This document shows, piece after piece, positions 13,436 through 19,279 of a stretch of 32,982 nucleotides of DNA. Under the pieces are notes generated by a model. The model worked only from the letters and a program-made list of their open reading frames with translations, was not told the origin of the DNA and ran no database searches. The first letter of the stretch is position 1. Every line of letters begins with the position of its first letter. The translations under genes were made by a program, and so were the position numbers. The DNA is taken from NCBI GenBank assembly GCA_030431855.1, contig JAUIII010000010.1:1-32982 (forward strand), read 5' to 3'. Origin of the DNA: a bacterium (GTDB taxonomy: Bacteria; Patescibacteriota; Saccharimonadia; Saccharimonadales; Saccharimonadaceae).

Positions 13436-14160
13436 TACAAGCCCCCCGCGGCGCTAGCAACAGCAGGTGCGAGCACCTCAGCGACATACAGGTAAAAGCC
13501 AAGGATAAACAAGCCAGTCCCAGCGATGAACTGTAAAAATTGTTTATTGTCTTCACGCCATTTCTGAATACGACTAATCTTCCTGCCGCTGCCGATAAGA
13601 GCATTAACGAGTAGCAGGGGCAACAGTGAAATAAATGCATACAAGGCGATGCCGGCGAGTTGCCATAGAGGCGCAAGTGATACGAGCACGAAGGCAGCAA
13701 TAAGCACCGGCGCAGCAACAAATAGCAGTTCGCCCATAACGCTTGAGAGGCCAAGGCCAAATGCCTCGCCACTGTTTTTTGTGGCTTTTGTGCGATCATG
13801 CAGATACTGGGCTACATTCCTTGGTACCCACAGACTCGTGCCGCTTTCTTTGCGGTAGTAAAAAAGCCATACAGAAACACCAAGGCCGAATAACATGCCA
13901 CACAAGACAACCCATACGATACTGGGGATGGTTGTACCAAAAACATGGCTACCGACTAGTGCAGAAGTAGAAAGTAACAACACTGTCATCACGCCGACAC
14001 CCGACACAAATGAATTTGTCAGACGCAGTAGCTTGCCGTGAGATCGTTTTGAGCCCAATGTGTGACCGCTCAGCAATGTCAGTACGCTAATACTGAGCTG
14101 AAAGCTGGCGTGAATCAAGGCTGCCACCGAGATAATAACGAATGAAGACAGAAGTTCCAT
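13435..14160 (-). CDS. Six-helix membrane protein of unknown function
   Basis: This 241-aa protein has about six hydrophobic helices: 4-25, 47-70, 78-102, 133-158, 162-190 and 212-235. Short basic loops lie between them (GSKRSHGKLLR, HDRTKATKN, GSGRKISRIQKWREDNKQ), which suggests cytoplasmic loops. I could not place it in a family. The pattern is loosely like LysE/CcdA-type small transporters, but there is no cysteine pair. It is the first gene of the operon with the ATP-cone protein, the cysteine-less flavoprotein and ilvE, so a membrane-linked redox or transport role is possible. A TATAAA box lies near 14200 on the minus strand, leaving a leader of about 35 nt with no obvious ribosome binding site. 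Confidence 0.62.
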   Translation of the reverse strand: MELLSSFVIISVAALIHASFQLSISVLTLLSGHTLGSKRSHGKLLRLTNSFVSGVGVMTVLLLSTSALVGSHVFGTTIPSIVWVVLCGMLFGLGVSVWLFYYRKESGTSLWVPRNVAQYLHDRTKATKNSGEAFGLGLSSVMGELLFVAAPVLIAAFVLVSLAPLWQLAGIALYAFISLLPLLLVNALIGSGRKISRIQKWREDNKQFLQFIAGTGLFILGFYLYVAEVLAPAVASAAGGL

Positions 14161-14249
14161 AAGGGATAATTTTTATGTTGAATTAGAGTACCTCTGGTTA
14201 ATTTATACCATAACCGAGATAGATTTTGCAAAAAAGAGGGCAAAAGGTA

Positions 14250-14278
14250 TTGACTTTTTTTAGCGCTTATGCTAATAT
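14250..14278 (+). promoter_or_regulatory. Near-consensus promoter of the 40-aa gene
   Basis: TTGACT (14250-14255), a 17-bp spacer and TAATAT (14273-14278). Transcription should start near 14285, giving a purine-rich leader of about 40 nt. Confidence 0.8.
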
Positions 14279-14325
14279 AGTATTACAAATCAATTAAAAC
14301 AAACAAAAAGCAAGGAAACCATCAC

Positions 14326-14448
14326 ATGAACCTTTCACAAGAAACCTCAGTAGATTTGACTACTTGGAATCGAGCACGCAGTATCGAAGAAATGCGTAGT
14401 TTTGTGAACACCCGCTTTTCTGCTCTCGCAGAAGTAGAAGTTGAATAA
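14326..14448 (+). CDS. Small protein, 40 aa, strongly signalled
   Basis: A short reading frame from ATG 14326 to TAA 14448 encodes MNLSQETSVDLTTWNRARSI and then a helical half (EEMRSFVNTRFSALAEVEVE). It is preceded by an AAGGAA ribosome binding site 8 nt away and a near-ideal promoter, and followed at once by a T-tailed hairpin, so it forms a complete one-gene unit. It has no membrane helix and is mildly acidic. I know no family for it. The strength of its signals is the main reason to believe it. It might be a small regulator or a highly expressed structural peptide; a short mRNA acting as an RNA regulator is an alternative. Confidence 0.7.
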   Translation: MNLSQETSVDLTTWNRARSIEEMRSFVNTRFSALAEVEVE

Positions 14449-14454
14449 CATACA

Positions 14455-14502
14455 GCATACCCATGTTCGTGCCACGTACAGGCAGAGTAGGGTATGTTTT
14501 AT
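14455..14502 (+). terminator. Terminator of the 40-aa gene
   Basis: CATACCC (14456-14462) pairs with GGGTATG (14490-14496), with an inner TGCC/GGCA stem, then TTTTATTTTT. It overlaps the start of the region behind the convergent YggT gene. Confidence 0.75.
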
Positions 14503-14506
14503 TTTT

Positions 14507-14881
14507 CTATACTTCCCTATCGCCTAGCGTCAGCAACTTACCAACACCCGGAATCAATAGGGCGTAGATAACAAGAGCGACGACCGCACTGGTATCAAGG
14601 TGTGCTCGTCCATAGGTTGGTTCGCCAAAGATGCCGTTGAATGGCCATACTAATACGTCTGTCACTCCATAGAGAATCGAGATAAACGCATTGTCTGTGT
14701 TGGCGCCGAGTAGTTGAAAAATAATTCGCAAAACAAGTACCGTCGTGATTAATCCACCCAAATAGTACATGACTCGTGCAGCCATAATTCTACCGCTTGG
14801 TTTACGAGATTGTGTTACTGTTCGTGTTTGCACGTTTCCGTTGGTATCTACGCGCTCTGTGGTAGTGTGCTCATCTTGCAT
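14507..14881 (-). CDS. YggT family membrane protein
   Basis: A 124-aa protein from the ATG at 14881, chosen because AGGAGG lies 7 nt upstream; longer in-frame forms have no ribosome binding site. A polar N-terminus of about 40 residues (MQDEHTTTERVDTNGNVQTR) precedes a YggT domain. It has a helix at about 48-68 (LGGLITTVLVLRIIFQLLGA), the loop NAFISILYGVTDVLVWPFNGIF, which is the family hallmark, and a second helix at about 103-118. YggT proteins are inner-membrane proteins linked in several bacteria to cell division or osmotic tolerance, but the function is not firmly known. It converges on the 40-aa gene. Confidence 0.82.
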   Translation of the reverse strand: MQDEHTTTERVDTNGNVQTRTVTQSRKPSGRIMAARVMYYLGGLITTVLVLRIIFQLLGANTDNAFISILYGVTDVLVWPFNGIFGEPTYGRAHLDTSAVVALVIYALLIPGVGKLLTLGDREV

Positions 14882-14960
14882 GCAACTCCTCCTTTTAGTA
14901 GCTATGATGCCTATAGTATAACACCGGCAGTGAGTCATTCGCACCTGTATTGATCCACGC

Positions 14961-14982
14961 AAAAACCCCACTTGTCGTGGGG
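14961..14982 (-). terminator. Terminator of the tRNA at 14991
   Basis: On the minus strand CCCCAC pairs with GTGGGG around 5 nt and is followed by TTTTT. It lies 8 nt past the tRNA 3' end. Confidence 0.9.
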
Positions 14983-14990
14983 TCCATACG

Positions 14991-15067
14991 TGGTAGCACC
15001 AGGTAGGCTTGAACTACCGACCTCAGGCTTATGAGTCCTGCGCTCTAACCAGCTGAGCTATGGTGCC
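14991..15067 (-). tRNA. tRNA with CAU anticodon, probably elongator tRNA-Met
   Basis: The complete 77-nt cloverleaf has encoded CCA. The acceptor is GGCACCA/TGGTGCT with a G1-U72 wobble, the D arm GCTC/GAGC, the anticodon loop CTCATAA, and the T arm GGTAG/CTACC. With a paired first position it is not the initiator. The other CAU tRNA in the window looks more like Ile2, so elongator Met is preferred here, with moderate confidence. Confidence 0.88.
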
Positions 15068-15206
15068 TCGTCGAAACTCACTTTCGAGATCTCGTTTTGG
15101 TCTATAGACCAAAAGCTTCGTCTCTTCGTTGTTTCTCCTCTACCTCATAAAACTGCAGGTGCAGGTTTGATGAGGTGGGCCTGTCTTTGACAGGCTAGCA
15201 TTACGA
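15068..15206 (-). other. Hairpin-rich leader of the tRNA-Met transcript
   Basis: Between the likely promoter (TGCTACAAT, 15215-15207) and the tRNA lie about 130 nt packed with inverted repeats. They are GCCTGTC/GACAGGC (15179-15195), an imperfect 15-bp stem CCTCAT...ATGAGG (15143-15175), a perfect 20-bp palindrome (15095-15114) and TCGAAA/TTTCGA (15071-15087). No open frame of note is present. It may be a structured 5' leader removed on tRNA processing, or a separate small RNA. Confidence 0.5.
15095..15114. repeat. Perfect 20-bp palindrome
   Basis: TTTTGGTCTATAGACCAAAA is its own reverse complement. With no loop it is better suited to a dimeric DNA-binding protein than to an RNA hairpin. Confidence 0.85.
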
Positions 15207-15246
15207 ATTGTAGCAAAACAAGCGGGAATTTTCCAGAGGTGATTGG

Positions 15247-15258
15247 TATACTGATACT
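15247..15258 (+). promoter_or_regulatory. Leaderless -10 box of maf
   Basis: TATACT (15247-15252) then 6 nt and the ATG at 15259. Confidence 0.6.
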
Positions 15259-15855
15259 ATGAAACGAGTTATTTTAGCTAGTCAATCTGCCTGGCGCCGA
15301 CAGTTACTGGCAAGTATGGGCATTGAATTTGAGGTTATGCCTAGTAATTTTGATGAGCAATTAGATGAAAGTCGTGATGCTGTAACAGTGGCAAAAGAAC
15401 TTGCCCTTGGCAAAGCGCTAAACGTAGCTAAAAAACACCCCGACGCATATGTGATTGGCGCAGATACGTTTGTCGTTTATAAAGGTAAACAAATAGGCAA
15501 GCCAGCCTCACCTGCTCAGGCGCTTCAGACATTGAAAATGCTGTGTGGTAACACGCACCAAATCGTGACAGGCGTCGCTATTATCTCGGTAAACAACAAC
15601 GTTCACTTGGTTGATGCATCAGTCGCCGATGTGTCATTTGGCAAACACAGCGATAAAGAACTACAGGCATATGTAGATACGGGTGACCCAATGGATAAAG
15701 CAGGGGCATATGGCATTCAAAGCAAGGGTAACTTTCTGGTTGAGCGAATTACCGGTGACCCGAATACGGTGATTGGCTTACCTACCATGTTACTTGCTAC
15801 TATGCTTGAAAAAGCAGGCATTACACCTACCACGGCGCAAACAAAAGAGCTATAA
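15259..15855 (+). CDS. maf: Maf-like nucleoside triphosphate pyrophosphatase
   Basis: A 198-aa Maf/HAM1-fold protein. The N-terminal SxSxRR motif is SQSAWRR (8-14), and the substrate-pocket motifs are VIGADTFVVYKGKQIGKP and VTGVA, with DKAGAYGIQSKG, then ITGDPNTVIGLPT near the end. Maf enzymes hydrolyse dTTP, UTP or modified pyrimidine triphosphates to the monophosphate plus pyrophosphate and have been linked to septum arrest. The GADTFV glutamate/aspartate layout is of the YhdE (dTTP/UTP) type, though the subclass is not certain. The first arm reads SQSAW rather than the usual SaSPR. The gene is monocistronic up to a structured leader that begins at its stop codon. Confidence 0.9.
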   Translation: MKRVILASQSAWRRQLLASMGIEFEVMPSNFDEQLDESRDAVTVAKELALGKALNVAKKHPDAYVIGADTFVVYKGKQIGKPASPAQALQTLKMLCGNTHQIVTGVAIISVNNNVHLVDASVADVSFGKHSDKELQAYVDTGDPMDKAGAYGIQSKGNFLVERITGDPNTVIGLPTMLLATMLEKAGITPTTAQTKEL

Positions 15856-16026
15856 TAAAACTATATCCCCGCGATACACACTATCCGCTCAGCTCGAGCG
15901 GAAAAGCGTCCCTCGCGGTAGGAATCATCGTTGTCTTCGGACTAATCGCTAAGAAACGGGCGAGATACACACGGGCAACACATTTCAATCACACGTTTCT
16001 CTTATAAATCTAAGAGGTATTTTGAA
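15851..16026 (+). promoter_or_regulatory. Structured 5' leader of the dinB operon
   Basis: TATAAT (15851-15856) overlaps the maf stop. About 165 nt follow with CCGCGA (15869-15874) pairing TCGCGG (15913-15918) around an inner hairpin CCGCTC/GAGCGG (15885-15901), then a GTC-TTCG-GAC mini-hairpin (15933-15942). The motif GATACACAC appears twice (15873, 15964). Finally CTCTTA (16000-16005) pairs with TAAGAG (16011-16016), which covers the AGAGG ribosome binding site of the next gene. This is the layout of a translational riboswitch or thermosensor, but it matches no class I know. Confidence 0.5.
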
Positions 16027-16167
16027 ATGAATGATGAATCTATGACCTACATAGCAACGCCGCGTAGTGAATCGCGACCGGTGCGTATTACCACTTTGCT
16101 TGAACAGCGAATGAAAGAATTTCTGCTGAGTCATCGCCAAAAACAATGGTACAAGGGCGAGGAATGA
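16027..16167 (+). CDS. Small protein (46 aa), first gene of the dinB operon
   Basis: The ATG at 16027 follows AAGAGG by 10 nt. The product begins MNDESMTYIATPRSESRPVR and ends with a basic amphipathic helix (LLEQRMKEFLLSHRQKQWYK). Its stop overlaps the next start in an ATGA, so translation is coupled. It has no recognised family. It could be a small partner of the polymerase encoded two genes on; several Y-family polymerase operons carry such short helpers, but that is inference. The first four residues, MNDE, are repeated at the start of the next protein. Confidence 0.6.
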   Translation: MNDESMTYIATPRSESRPVRITTLLEQRMKEFLLSHRQKQWYKGEE

Positions 16168-16430
16168 ACGACGAACTTCTTTTAAATGAACGCGTTGATG
16201 TAGTTGCCACGTTTGGCACGGGGCTAAATCCGTGTACGCCCATAAAATTTCGCCGCCCAAATGGACGGGAAGTTACGATTACAGAAATAGGTCTGCGGCA
16301 CCCAACAGTCCAAGGCAAGCGAATGGTACACATGTTTGACGTGACGGATGGCGGGGCAGACTATCGTTTAGAATTCGATAGTGAACGCCTAACGTGGCAT
16401 CTTAGGCTAGAGGCTGACCATGCTGAATAG
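16164..16430 (+). CDS. Small beta-rich protein (88 aa) next to dinB
   Basis: The start at 16164 overlaps the previous stop (ATGA). An upstream in-frame ATG at 16146 lies inside the previous gene and is less likely. The product has NERVDVVATFGTG, FRRPNGREVTITEIGLR, MVHMFDVTDGGADYRLEFD and TWHLRLEADHAE. This pattern of short strands ending in 'Y-L-D--W-L' is like small DUF proteins found beside ImuB/Y-family polymerases in Actinobacteria, a resemblance I hold with low confidence. The dinB start lies 11 nt inside its end, so all three genes are translationally linked. Confidence 0.68.
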   Translation: MNDELLLNERVDVVATFGTGLNPCTPIKFRRPNGREVTITEIGLRHPTVQGKRMVHMFDVTDGGADYRLEFDSERLTWHLRLEADHAE

Positions 16431-17655
16431 TTCATACAACGCTTCCCTGCCTTTAGTGATGCATATTGATTTAAATAGCTGCTTTGCCACTGTCGAGCAG
16501 CAAGCCCGGCCGATGCTACGAGGAAAGCCAGTGGCAATCATGAATCGTCGCACTGAACACACTATGATAATCACTGCCAGCTACGAAGCAAAGGCCATGG
16601 GTGTAAAGCTTGGCATGCGGTTTCGCGACGCAAAGAAACTGTACCCAGAATTAATCGGACTTGAAAGTGACCCACCGAAGTATCGGTATGTGTATCATAA
16701 ACTGCTCGATATCATGAATGACTATTCGGCGCACGTACGCATGAAGAGTATCGACGAAGGAGTAATCGATTTTTCGGAAAGCACCGAAGTGCTAAAGGGA
16801 CGAGATTTGAGCGAAATTGGGTATGAAATAAAACAGCGACTCAAAGACGAAGTAGGCTGCGCCATGCGCTGCAACGTAGGTATTGCTACAAATCGATTTT
16901 TAGCTAAAACAGCGGCAGGGCTGCACAAGCCAGACGGGCTAGATGTCTTAACGTCGCACAATATACGGGAAGTATTTTCGACGCTGGAGCTGACTGACAT
17001 TACTGGCATTGCCGAGCGCATGGAGCGTCGACTCAACGCAGTGGGTATTTACACTCCCCTACAGTTTCTCGACGCCGACCCGGTGACGCTGCAAAAAATG
17101 GTCTATAAAAGTATTTGTGGACTCGAGTGGCATCAGCGCCTGCGGGGATGGGAAGTCGACAAACGTGACTTTCCCATTCGCACTGCCGGGAGGCAATATG
17201 TGCTCGAGCGGTTCGATTTGAATCATGAGCAAGTATTGCAGCGGCTGCATAATTTGTGTGAAAGTGTAGGCTATAAAGTACGATCACAGGGCCTAGTGGC
17301 GCGAGGTGTGGCAGTACATGCGCGCAGTCGCTCGCGAGGATATTGGCATAGCAGGCACATGGCCAGCGTGCCGTTTTTTAGCAACCAAACGATCTACACT
17401 ATTGCGGCCCAGCTGTTCGCCAACGCTCCCAGCGACCCAAAAGAAATCGGTGTGACCTGCTATGAACTCAGTGAAGCACATGAAAATCAGCTACACCTAT
17501 TTGGCGACGAACTGGTTCGTGAACACGAAATCGTCGACGCAATCGATGATATCAACAAACGCTATGGCGATCGTACAATCCATAGTGCCAATACCTTAAA
17601 CACTGGCCATTATGTAAAGCAGAAAATACCATTTGGCAGCACGCGGTATCTATAA
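16420..17655 (+). CDS. dinB: Y-family DNA polymerase (DinB/UvrX-like)
   Basis: A 411-aa translesion polymerase. The first catalytic aspartate is D17 in MHIDLNSCFATVE, with steric-gate F22; the second motif MKSIDEGVIDF gives D112 and E113. An HhH-containing thumb follows (TDITGIAERMERRLNAVGIY), then a little finger. QLHLF at 357-361 fits a beta-clamp binding site, and a tail VDAIDDINKRYGDRTIHSA resembles UvrX/UmuC-type polymerases more than E. coli DinB (351 aa). It copies past damaged bases with low fidelity. It is the last of three overlapping genes, and its stop overlaps the convergent Nudix gene by 6 bp. No SOS box of the CGAAC-N4-GTTCG type is seen upstream. Confidence 0.9.
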   Translation: MLNSSYNASLPLVMHIDLNSCFATVEQQARPMLRGKPVAIMNRRTEHTMIITASYEAKAMGVKLGMRFRDAKKLYPELIGLESDPPKYRYVYHKLLDIMNDYSAHVRMKSIDEGVIDFSESTEVLKGRDLSEIGYEIKQRLKDEVGCAMRCNVGIATNRFLAKTAAGLHKPDGLDVLTSHNIREVFSTLELTDITGIAERMERRLNAVGIYTPLQFLDADPVTLQKMVYKSICGLEWHQRLRGWEVDKRDFPIRTAGRQYVLERFDLNHEQVLQRLHNLCESVGYKVRSQGLVARGVAVHARSRSRGYWHSRHMASVPFFSNQTIYTIAAQLFANAPSDPKEIGVTCYELSEAHENQLHLFGDELVREHEIVDAIDDINKRYGDRTIHSANTLNTGHYVKQKIPFGSTRYL

Positions 17656-18159
17656 GAAAAATTCGATGTATGTTCTACGCATATTAGGAGAGAATAGCTC
17701 CGGCTGTTCTTGTATCAGTGCTGACAAATCATCCGCAGTGAACCATTTGGTTAATTCAACCTCATCCTTGTCAACACGAATGGGCGCGTCACGAGTAATT
17801 GTTCCAATGAACACCATGATAAACGCTTCGACAACCCCATGGTCGCCATGTTGGGTAGTTCGTATTTTTCCAAGCGACTGTAAATTATCTGGTTGAATGC
17901 CTATTTCTTCAAAACATTCGCGAGGGGCTGCTTCTTCGTACGTCTCACCTACATCAACATGTCCAGTTGCAGCCCATGTCCACTTGCCGGGATTCGATTT
18001 TTTCTTTTTGCTTCTTTGCTGGAGTAAAAAGTTGCCTGCATCGTCGCGCAGGACAATGTAAGCGTGACGTAAAATCCAACCATGCTTCCACGCTTCTTCG
18101 CGAGTGGCTACACGCACTGGCTGGTCATTCTCGTCAACAATTTGTAATCGCTCGGGCAT
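17650..18159 (-). CDS. Nudix hydrolase, IPP-isomerase-like subgroup
   Basis: A 169-aa protein with a complete Nudix box at residues 66-88 (GHVDVGETYEEAAP then RECFEEIGI), which coordinates Mg2+ for hydrolysis of nucleoside diphosphate-X compounds. The opening ERLQIVDENDQPV and EEAWKHGWILRHAYIVLRD, plus LLQQRSKKKKSNPGKWTWAATGHV, are typical of the Idi-like Nudix branch (YfcD type). Such proteins are usually not true isomerases. The substrate is unknown. The ATG at 18159 is 6 nt from a TATACT box, so the mRNA is probably leaderless. Its end overlaps dinB tail-to-tail by 6 bp. Confidence 0.87.
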   Translation of the reverse strand: MPERLQIVDENDQPVRVATREEAWKHGWILRHAYIVLRDDAGNFLLQQRSKKKKSNPGKWTWAATGHVDVGETYEEAAPRECFEEIGIQPDNLQSLGKIRTTQHGDHGVVEAFIMVFIGTITRDAPIRVDKDEVELTKWFTADDLSALIQEQPELFSPNMRRTYIEFFL

Positions 18160-18165
18160 AGTAAG

Positions 18166-18173
18166 AGTATACT
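18166..18173. promoter_or_regulatory. Palindromic -10 box shared by two divergent leaderless genes
   Basis: AGTATACT is its own reverse complement. It gives TATACT on the minus strand (18171-18166), 6 nt before the Nudix ATG, and TATACT on the plus strand (18168-18173), 7 nt before the ATG at 18181. Confidence 0.6.
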
Positions 18174-18180
18174 AGATACT

Positions 18181-18357
18181 ATGAACAAATCAGTAATTCT
18201 ATTGTTTGCAGCGGTGTTCGGTACACTTGGCGCCTACGTGTCTGTGCTATTTGGTGACAATAGTTTACTAGGCGGTTGGAGTATCCTGTGTAGCACGCTT
18301 GGTGGCTTTTTCGGCATTTGGCTGGCGGTATGGCTTGCGAAACGTTTTGAGTGGTAA
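18181..18357 (+). CDS. Small two-helix membrane protein (58 aa)
   Basis: The reading frame starts at the ATG 7 nt after TATACT and ends in TAATG, which overlaps the tilS start. The product has a helix at about 4-23 (SVILLFAAVFGTLGAYVSVL) and another at about 34-53 (SILCSTLGGFFGIWLAVWL), then a basic tail AKRFEW. Such small hairpin membrane proteins are common and often unnamed; I know no function. Its tight overlap with tilS suggests coupled expression rather than a shared role. Confidence 0.72.
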   Translation: MNKSVILLFAAVFGTLGAYVSVLFGDNSLLGGWSILCSTLGGFFGIWLAVWLAKRFEW

Positions 18358-19196
18358 TGAAATATATTGTGGCAGTCAGTGGCGGGGTGGACTCGGTAGT
18401 TTTGCTCGATATGCTAGCTGCATCAAATGAGCACGACCTGGTTGTCGCTCATTTCGATCATGGTATCCGCGACGACAGCAAAGATGACGCTCGTTTTGTA
18501 GCCGCGCTAGCTCATGCATATGGACTACCGTTTGAAACGAGGCGCGAAGAACTGGGGGCCAAGGCGAGTGAAGAAACGGCACGTCAGCGCCGCTACCATT
18601 TTTTGCACCAGCTGGCTAAGAAATATAGCGCAGAAATAGTAACCGCCCATCATGAAGACGATGTGATTGAAACTATCGCTATCAACATAGAACGGGGAAC
18701 TGGCTGGCGAGGGCTAGCGGTAATGAGCGGCAGCATCTACCGCCCCCTACTCGACATGACAAAATTTGAAATATATGAATATGCGCTGCGACACGACTTA
18801 GAGTGGGTAGAAGACGTAACGAACACGAGTCGGCAATATCTGCGCAATCGAATTCGTTTTCGCATTGCCCAGTATCTTACGCACGAAAACAAAAAACTAC
18901 TGGTTGCCGCCTGGCTACAGCAGCGCGAAATACGAGCTGCAATTGCAGGCGAATGCGACACAGTTCTTGGTACGCAAAATGTCTACTCGCGATATTTCTT
19001 TACGCACATCGACGAACAAACAGCACTAGAGTTACTGTGGTCGATTGTAGAGAAACACCATGCAAGTCTTACGCGCCCGCAGCGCAAACGACTACTTCAT
19101 GCAATAAAAGTTTTGCCAGCAGGCGCAACCTTTCAGGCGGGTAACGGTATTTCGCTTCATCTCACGAAGCGAGAATTCGTTGTCAAAACAGAGTAA
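18357..19196 (+). CDS. tilS: tRNA(Ile)-lysidine synthetase (short form)
   Basis: This 279-aa N-type PP-loop ATPase attaches lysine to C34 of tRNA-Ile2 (CAU), changing its reading from AUG to AUA. The motifs are SGGVDSVVLL (8-17), HFDHGIR, EETARQRRYHFL, TAHHEDDVIETIAINIERGTG, RPLLDMTKFEIYEYA and RNRIRFRI. The C-terminal TilC-type domains of the 430-aa E. coli enzyme are missing, as in short TilS proteins of some other bacteria. The ATG at 18357 overlaps the previous stop; a GTG two codons upstream is the alternative. Its likely substrate tRNA is encoded at 8407-8482. Confidence 0.92.
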   Translation: MKYIVAVSGGVDSVVLLDMLAASNEHDLVVAHFDHGIRDDSKDDARFVAALAHAYGLPFETRREELGAKASEETARQRRYHFLHQLAKKYSAEIVTAHHEDDVIETIAINIERGTGWRGLAVMSGSIYRPLLDMTKFEIYEYALRHDLEWVEDVTNTSRQYLRNRIRFRIAQYLTHENKKLLVAAWLQQREIRAAIAGECDTVLGTQNVYSRYFFTHIDEQTALELLWSIVEKHHASLTRPQRKRLLHAIKVLPAGATFQAGNGISLHLTKREFVVKTE

Positions 19197-19279
19197 AAAC
19201 TGCTATTATTATAAGAAGTGAAACATTGAAATTACTCTTGTTAGTATGACGCTCGGAAAGGACGGACACACAATAATTT

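Noticed and set aside
15851-16026. Known riboswitch, SRP RNA, 6S RNA or RNase P RNA
   Set aside because: None of the conserved core sequences of these RNAs that I know was found, so I leave it as an unnamed structured leader.
15985-16333. Minus-strand frames opposite the dinB operon leader and small genes
   Set aside because: No ribosome binding site or family motif; the coupled plus-strand genes fit better.
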